Positions 13,753 to 16,355 of a stretch of DNA of 16,355 nucleotides are shown here, one piece after another. The stretch comes from Ignavibacteriota bacterium (GTDB lineage: Bacteria; Bacteroidota; Kapaibacteriia; Palsa-1295). The notes below the pieces were generated by a model. The model was not told the origin of the DNA. It searched no databases and saw nothing but the letters and a program-made list of their open reading frames with translations. Made by a program: the position numbers and the translations under genes. How positions within the stretch are numbered: position 1 is the stretch's first letter; each line of letters begins with the position of its first letter. The stretch spans positions 1 to 16,355 of the forward strand of contig PLXB01000142.1 of the NCBI GenBank assembly GCA_003151215.1, in the 5' to 3' direction.

Positions 13753-14877
13753 ATGAGACGTAAAGAAAGCAACACCGAAAAAAAACGTGCGACTTCATTA
13801 TATGTTTCTGCAATTCTCCTCGTTGTTGCAGCCGTCGCCGTGATCGTATTTATTACTTTCTCAAAGCAATCCAATATCAGAGAGCAAGCCAAGGCCATGA
13901 CAAATGAAGTCGAGGCAGGTCCACATGTCCGAACCACCGTTGTATCGTATTCATCCGCAGAATCTACGATAAAATTGGAAGGAGATGCACTACCCTATGC
14001 CAGTACTATTCTCTATGCAAAGATCGGCGGCTACTTGCGGGAGATAAAAGTAGATAAGGGTGATCATGTTCGCGAAGGACAGGTTTTAGCTGTTATTCAA
14101 TCTCCCGAAACCGATAGACAGCTTCTGGCATCATTGGCAGATGCAAAAAATAAGGAGAAAATTGCCGAGACGAACAGAACATTATTAAAAAAGGATCTTG
14201 TCTCTGCTCTTGCTTCGGAGCAAAGCGATGCCGATGCTGAAGTTGCGAAACAGAATGTTGCAATGCTGGAAGTTCAGAAAAGCTATGAGACCATTACCGC
14301 ACCTTTTTCAGGTACGATTTCTGCCCGATATGCCGATCCCGGCGCATTGATCCAGAATGCCGTGAATCAGGAAACGACAACGCTGCCCTTAGTTTCTATC
14401 AGTCAGGTCAATCGTTTGCGCGTTGATATTTTTCTCGACCAGCGGTATGCTTCTTTTGTTCATATCGGCGATCCGGTAGAAATTTCTGTGCCCGAACGGC
14501 CGGGCTTCCTCGTCAAAGCAAGCGTCACCCGTTTTTCCGAGCAGCTTGATCCCCAGACGCGTATGCGTCAGATAGAAATTGAAGTTCCGAATGCCGATGG
14601 TAAGATCGTCGCTTGGAGCACGGTGAATGTCACCTTAAAAGTTAAAATACCCGTTCAGATGGAAATTCCGGCTGCGGCTTTAGTCGTGCGCAAAGATAAG
14701 TTTTTTGTTCCGGTGATCGATTCCGAGAATAAGGTTGAATTTCATGAAGTCCATATCGGCAATAATAACGGGCAAACGGTTCAAATTATCGATGGGTTGA
14801 ATGGCAGCGAAAAAGTCGCGTTGAATCTCAGCACGTCGATCATCGAAGGTGCTCATGTACAGACTGTAGGGCTTTAA
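13753..14877 (+). CDS. RND periplasmic adaptor (membrane fusion protein, HlyD/MdtA-like)
   Basis: This encodes 374 residues. A basic n-region and one hydrophobic helix (about 16-36) anchor it in the inner membrane; no lipobox is present. The split lipoyl/barrel-sandwich domain is clear: ILYAKIGGYLREIKVDKGD (86-104) with VREGQVLAVI, then ITAPFSGTISARYADPGALI (181-200). The helical hairpin between them spans only about 60 residues, at the short end for the family. A beta-barrel domain (about 222-300, with FSEQLDPQTRMRQI) and a membrane-proximal domain follow. It should link the permease just upstream to an outer-membrane channel. The gene order permease then adaptor is the reverse of the common one. 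Shared transcription is inferred from the 31-bp spacing and the absence of a terminator between them. Confidence 0.92.
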   Translation: MRRKESNTEKKRATSLYVSAILLVVAAVAVIVFITFSKQSNIREQAKAMTNEVEAGPHVRTTVVSYSSAESTIKLEGDALPYASTILYAKIGGYLREIKVDKGDHVREGQVLAVIQSPETDRQLLASLADAKNKEKIAETNRTLLKKDLVSALASEQSDADAEVAKQNVAMLEVQKSYETITAPFSGTISARYADPGALIQNAVNQETTTLPLVSISQVNRLRVDIFLDQRYASFVHIGDPVEISVPERPGFLVKASVTRFSEQLDPQTRMRQIEIEVPNADGKIVAWSTVNVTLKVKIPVQMEIPAAALVVRKDKFFVPVIDSENKVEFHEVHIGNNNGQTVQIIDGLNGSEKVALNLSTSIIEGAHVQTVGL

Positions 14878-15074
14878 TGGTCATGTAAAAATAATGGAGT
14901 GAATGGTACTCCCCAAATGAAATGCTTACCTGAATGTAACTTTTCTTTCCATTAAAATTTCTTTCTTTATTCACATAGGAACAAAGTTCTGAATGTTTTC
15001 TCTTGCTTTAAATATGCGCCTTTTGTTCCAAAAACCGCAGTTTCAAGCCCTACTCGAATTTCGTAATAATTTAA

Positions 15075-15096
15075 TAACACTGAGGTAACACTGAGG
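15075..15096 (+). promoter_or_regulatory. Tandem 11-bp direct repeat TAACACTGAGG x2
   Basis: TAACACTGAGG occurs twice head to tail without a gap. The 11-bp period puts both copies on one face of the helix, as in binding sites for OmpR/PhoB-family response regulators. It lies 84 bp before the porin-like start and 18 bp upstream of the candidate -33 element. Confidence 0.4.
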
Positions 15097-15114
15097 AAAT
15101 ACGGATGTGCCATT

Positions 15115-15146
15115 TTTGCCGCCTGTTATAGGGAGCATTATATCAT
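15115..15146 (+). promoter_or_regulatory. Weak promoter candidate for the porin-like gene
   Basis: TTTG (15115-15118) is spaced 20 bp from TATATCAT (15139-15146), which keeps the TA of the -7 consensus but not TTTG. A weak core promoter just downstream of a tandem repeat would fit activation by a bound regulator. Confidence 0.25.
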
Positions 15147-15179
15147 CACGAACCAAATTTAACCACTTCTCACATCAAT

Positions 15180-16355
15180 ATGAAACGTATTATTCTCAGT
15201 GTTGTCTGCTTTTTGCTTTTTGCAAGTGTAAGTATCCGCAGTTCCGAAGCTCAGACTTCAGCTGCCGGTGCAGTCGATTCCACGTTTACGCCTTTCGGCA
15301 CATTCACCGGCCAATTCTTTGGCGATGTATCCGCTAAGGTTCATGCAGATTCTTTGAGTCTGAATAACGGCAATAATGGTCGAGGTAATAGCGAATATTC
15401 CACGTACCAGAAGGCATATGTGAATGAGCAGCTACGCCGAGTGTACTTGGGATACACCTATAATATCTCAAGAAATTTCACCACGCAGTGGTTGGCAGCA
15501 TACGAAGAAGGTACTCCTGGCGCTGCGAACGCAACAGGCGCTTTTGGAGGCATAACGACAGATGCTGCAGGTGAACGCTCATTTTATATGAAGTATGCGA
15601 ACCTTCAATGGAAAAATATTTACTCCAATGCAACTCTTATTTTCGGTGCGCAGGCAACTCCCGGCTTCGTTCCGAGCTCGGAAACACAATGGGGTTACCG
15701 CTCTATCGAAAAGACCATCACGGATAAATATGGTATTATCAAATCATCGGATCTCGGTTTAGGTTTAACGGGCGCCTTCGACGACGGAAAAACTTATGGG
15801 TATGATCTCTTATATGCCGATGGAACAGGTCAAAAACTAGAAACCGACAGATATAAAAAGCTGTATGCTGATCTTTGGGCATATTTCTTGGATAGAAAAT
15901 TCTACGTCCAACTTTACGGCGATGTGAATAGACTTTCCGGTGAATCAACTCCGCACGATGCATCAACAATGAAACTCTATGTTGCTTATTATACGGTACC
16001 GCTTACGATCGGCTTTGAGGGATTCATGTATAATATCAAAAACGCAGCGGTTGATACGGTCATCGCAACAAAAACTGTGGAAACAAATGACATCAAAACT
16101 ATAGGACTTTCATTCTTTGCAACGGCGCAGATCATACCAAATTCTTTGAATATTTTCGCACGCTTCGATATGTTCAATCCGAACGGCGATCTTACATTCG
16201 ATAATACAAGGTCTTGGGCAACGGTCGCTGTCCCTGTGGGATTTCTCACATCAGGCGGTGGCAATGGAAATGGCGCTCAACTTTCTACAAAAGAAAACTT
16301 CTTCGTCTTAGGTTTGGACTACACTCCATATAAGAATGTCCATATTATGCCGAAA
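15180..16355 (+). CDS. Outer-membrane porin-like beta-barrel protein (3' end beyond window)
   Basis: The frame from the ATG at 15180 stays open for 392 codons to the last base. The start gives MKRIILSVVCFLLFASVSI with likely cleavage after SSEA (residue 24), so it is exported by Sec. The mature part is rich in alternating aromatic/aliphatic strands and Gly/Asn turns: RRVYLGYTYNISRNFTTQWL, FYMKYANLQWKNI, ATLIFGAQATPGF, SDLGLGLTGAF, FYVQLYGDVNRL and NFFVLGLDYTP near the window end, as expected of an antiparallel outer-membrane barrel. The segment WGYRSIEKTI resembles porins of the phosphate-selective O/P-like kind that I recall from Ignavibacteria-type genomes. Transported solute is unknown. 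It could in principle serve the adjacent efflux pump, but it lacks the coiled-coil repeats of a TolC-type channel. The upstream tandem repeat suggests response-regulator control. Confidence 0.8.
   Translation, partial: MKRIILSVVCFLLFASVSIRSSEAQTSAAGAVDSTFTPFGTFTGQFFGDVSAKVHADSLSLNNGNNGRGNSEYSTYQKAYVNEQLRRVYLGYTYNISRNFTTQWLAAYEEGTPGAANATGAFGGITTDAAGERSFYMKYANLQWKNIYSNATLIFGAQATPGFVPSSETQWGYRSIEKTITDKYGIIKSSDLGLGLTGAFDDGKTYGYDLLYADGTGQKLETDRYKKLYADLWAYFLDRKFYVQLYGDVNRLSGESTPHDASTMKLYVAYYTVPLTIGFEGFMYNIKNAAVDTVIATKTVETNDIKTIGLSFFATAQIIPNSLNIFARFDMFNPNGDLTFDNTRSWATVAVPVGFLTSGGGNGNGAQLSTKENFFVLGLDYTPYKNVHIMPK

Larger units (their letters stand above)
14878..15179. other. 302-bp intergenic region before the porin-like gene
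   Basis: No convincing gene lies here; the longest plus-strand frames are short and lack codon bias. A weak hairpin GGAGT/ACTCC (14896-14912) without a T-tract follows the adaptor gene. GGAACAAA (14978-14985) and TTTGTTCC (15022-15029) form an 8-bp inverted repeat 36 bp apart. The region also holds the tandem repeat and the candidate promoter listed separately. Confidence 0.6.

Noticed and set aside
15107..15337. 76-codon plus-strand frame overlapping the start of the porin-like gene
   Set aside because: Out of frame with the barrel protein, which has a clean signal peptide from 15180 and stays open to the window end.
1..16355. CRISPR arrays, tRNA or rRNA genes, transposases, integrases
   Set aside because: No regularly spaced repeats, cloverleaf-like genes or recombinase motifs were found on reading; the only repeated elements are the short inverted and direct repeats listed.

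Overview
The window looks like chromosome from a Bacteroidota/Ignavibacteriota-type (FCB group) bacterium. Four intergenic regions carry the box TAnnTTTG, the -7 element of the primary sigma factor in that group. Starts generally lack a Shine-Dalgarno sequence. The gene families also fit: an alpha/beta-fused 2-oxoacid dehydrogenase E1, a TPR-coiled-coil-LuxR regulator, type II lipoproteins, and a porin-like barrel of an Ignavibacteria-like kind. The lineage is inferred from these traits, not from a marker gene.

Left part (1-3012): the C-terminal two thirds of an M42 metallo-aminopeptidase; a 206-bp composite inverted-repeat element; a four-helix small membrane protein; and an apparent accessory spot. 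That spot holds a promoter driving only a 23-codon remnant, possibly the N-terminus of a B12-binding radical SAM protein, followed by an AT-rich AlbA_2 (Schlafen-type)/GHKL ATP-binding protein.

Middle (3029-10258): on the minus strand, a fused E1 of a branched-chain 2-oxoacid dehydrogenase complex, with a REP-like hairpin upstream. Then on the plus strand come a beta-propeller lipoprotein, a cytoplasmic TPR/LuxR regulator, a lipoprotein trypsin-like protease with an N-terminal GVIGTG domain, a small exported protein that consists of only that same domain, and a DUF2061 membrane protein. Two strong terminators and three TAnnTTTGCA promoters divide this part into short transcription units.

Right part (10386-16355): an RND permease followed directly by its periplasmic adaptor. 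No outer-membrane factor follows. After a 302-bp regulatory gap comes a porin-like outer-membrane barrel that runs off the window.

The best candidate for something undescribed is the protease (8438-9559) with its orphan N-domain homologue (9620-9946), which resembles a protease plus a stand-alone propeptide, chaperone or inhibitor. Also notable are the RND permease, which lacks two canonical proton-relay residues, and the compact promoter architecture. No CRISPR array, tRNA, rRNA, transposase or integrase was seen.
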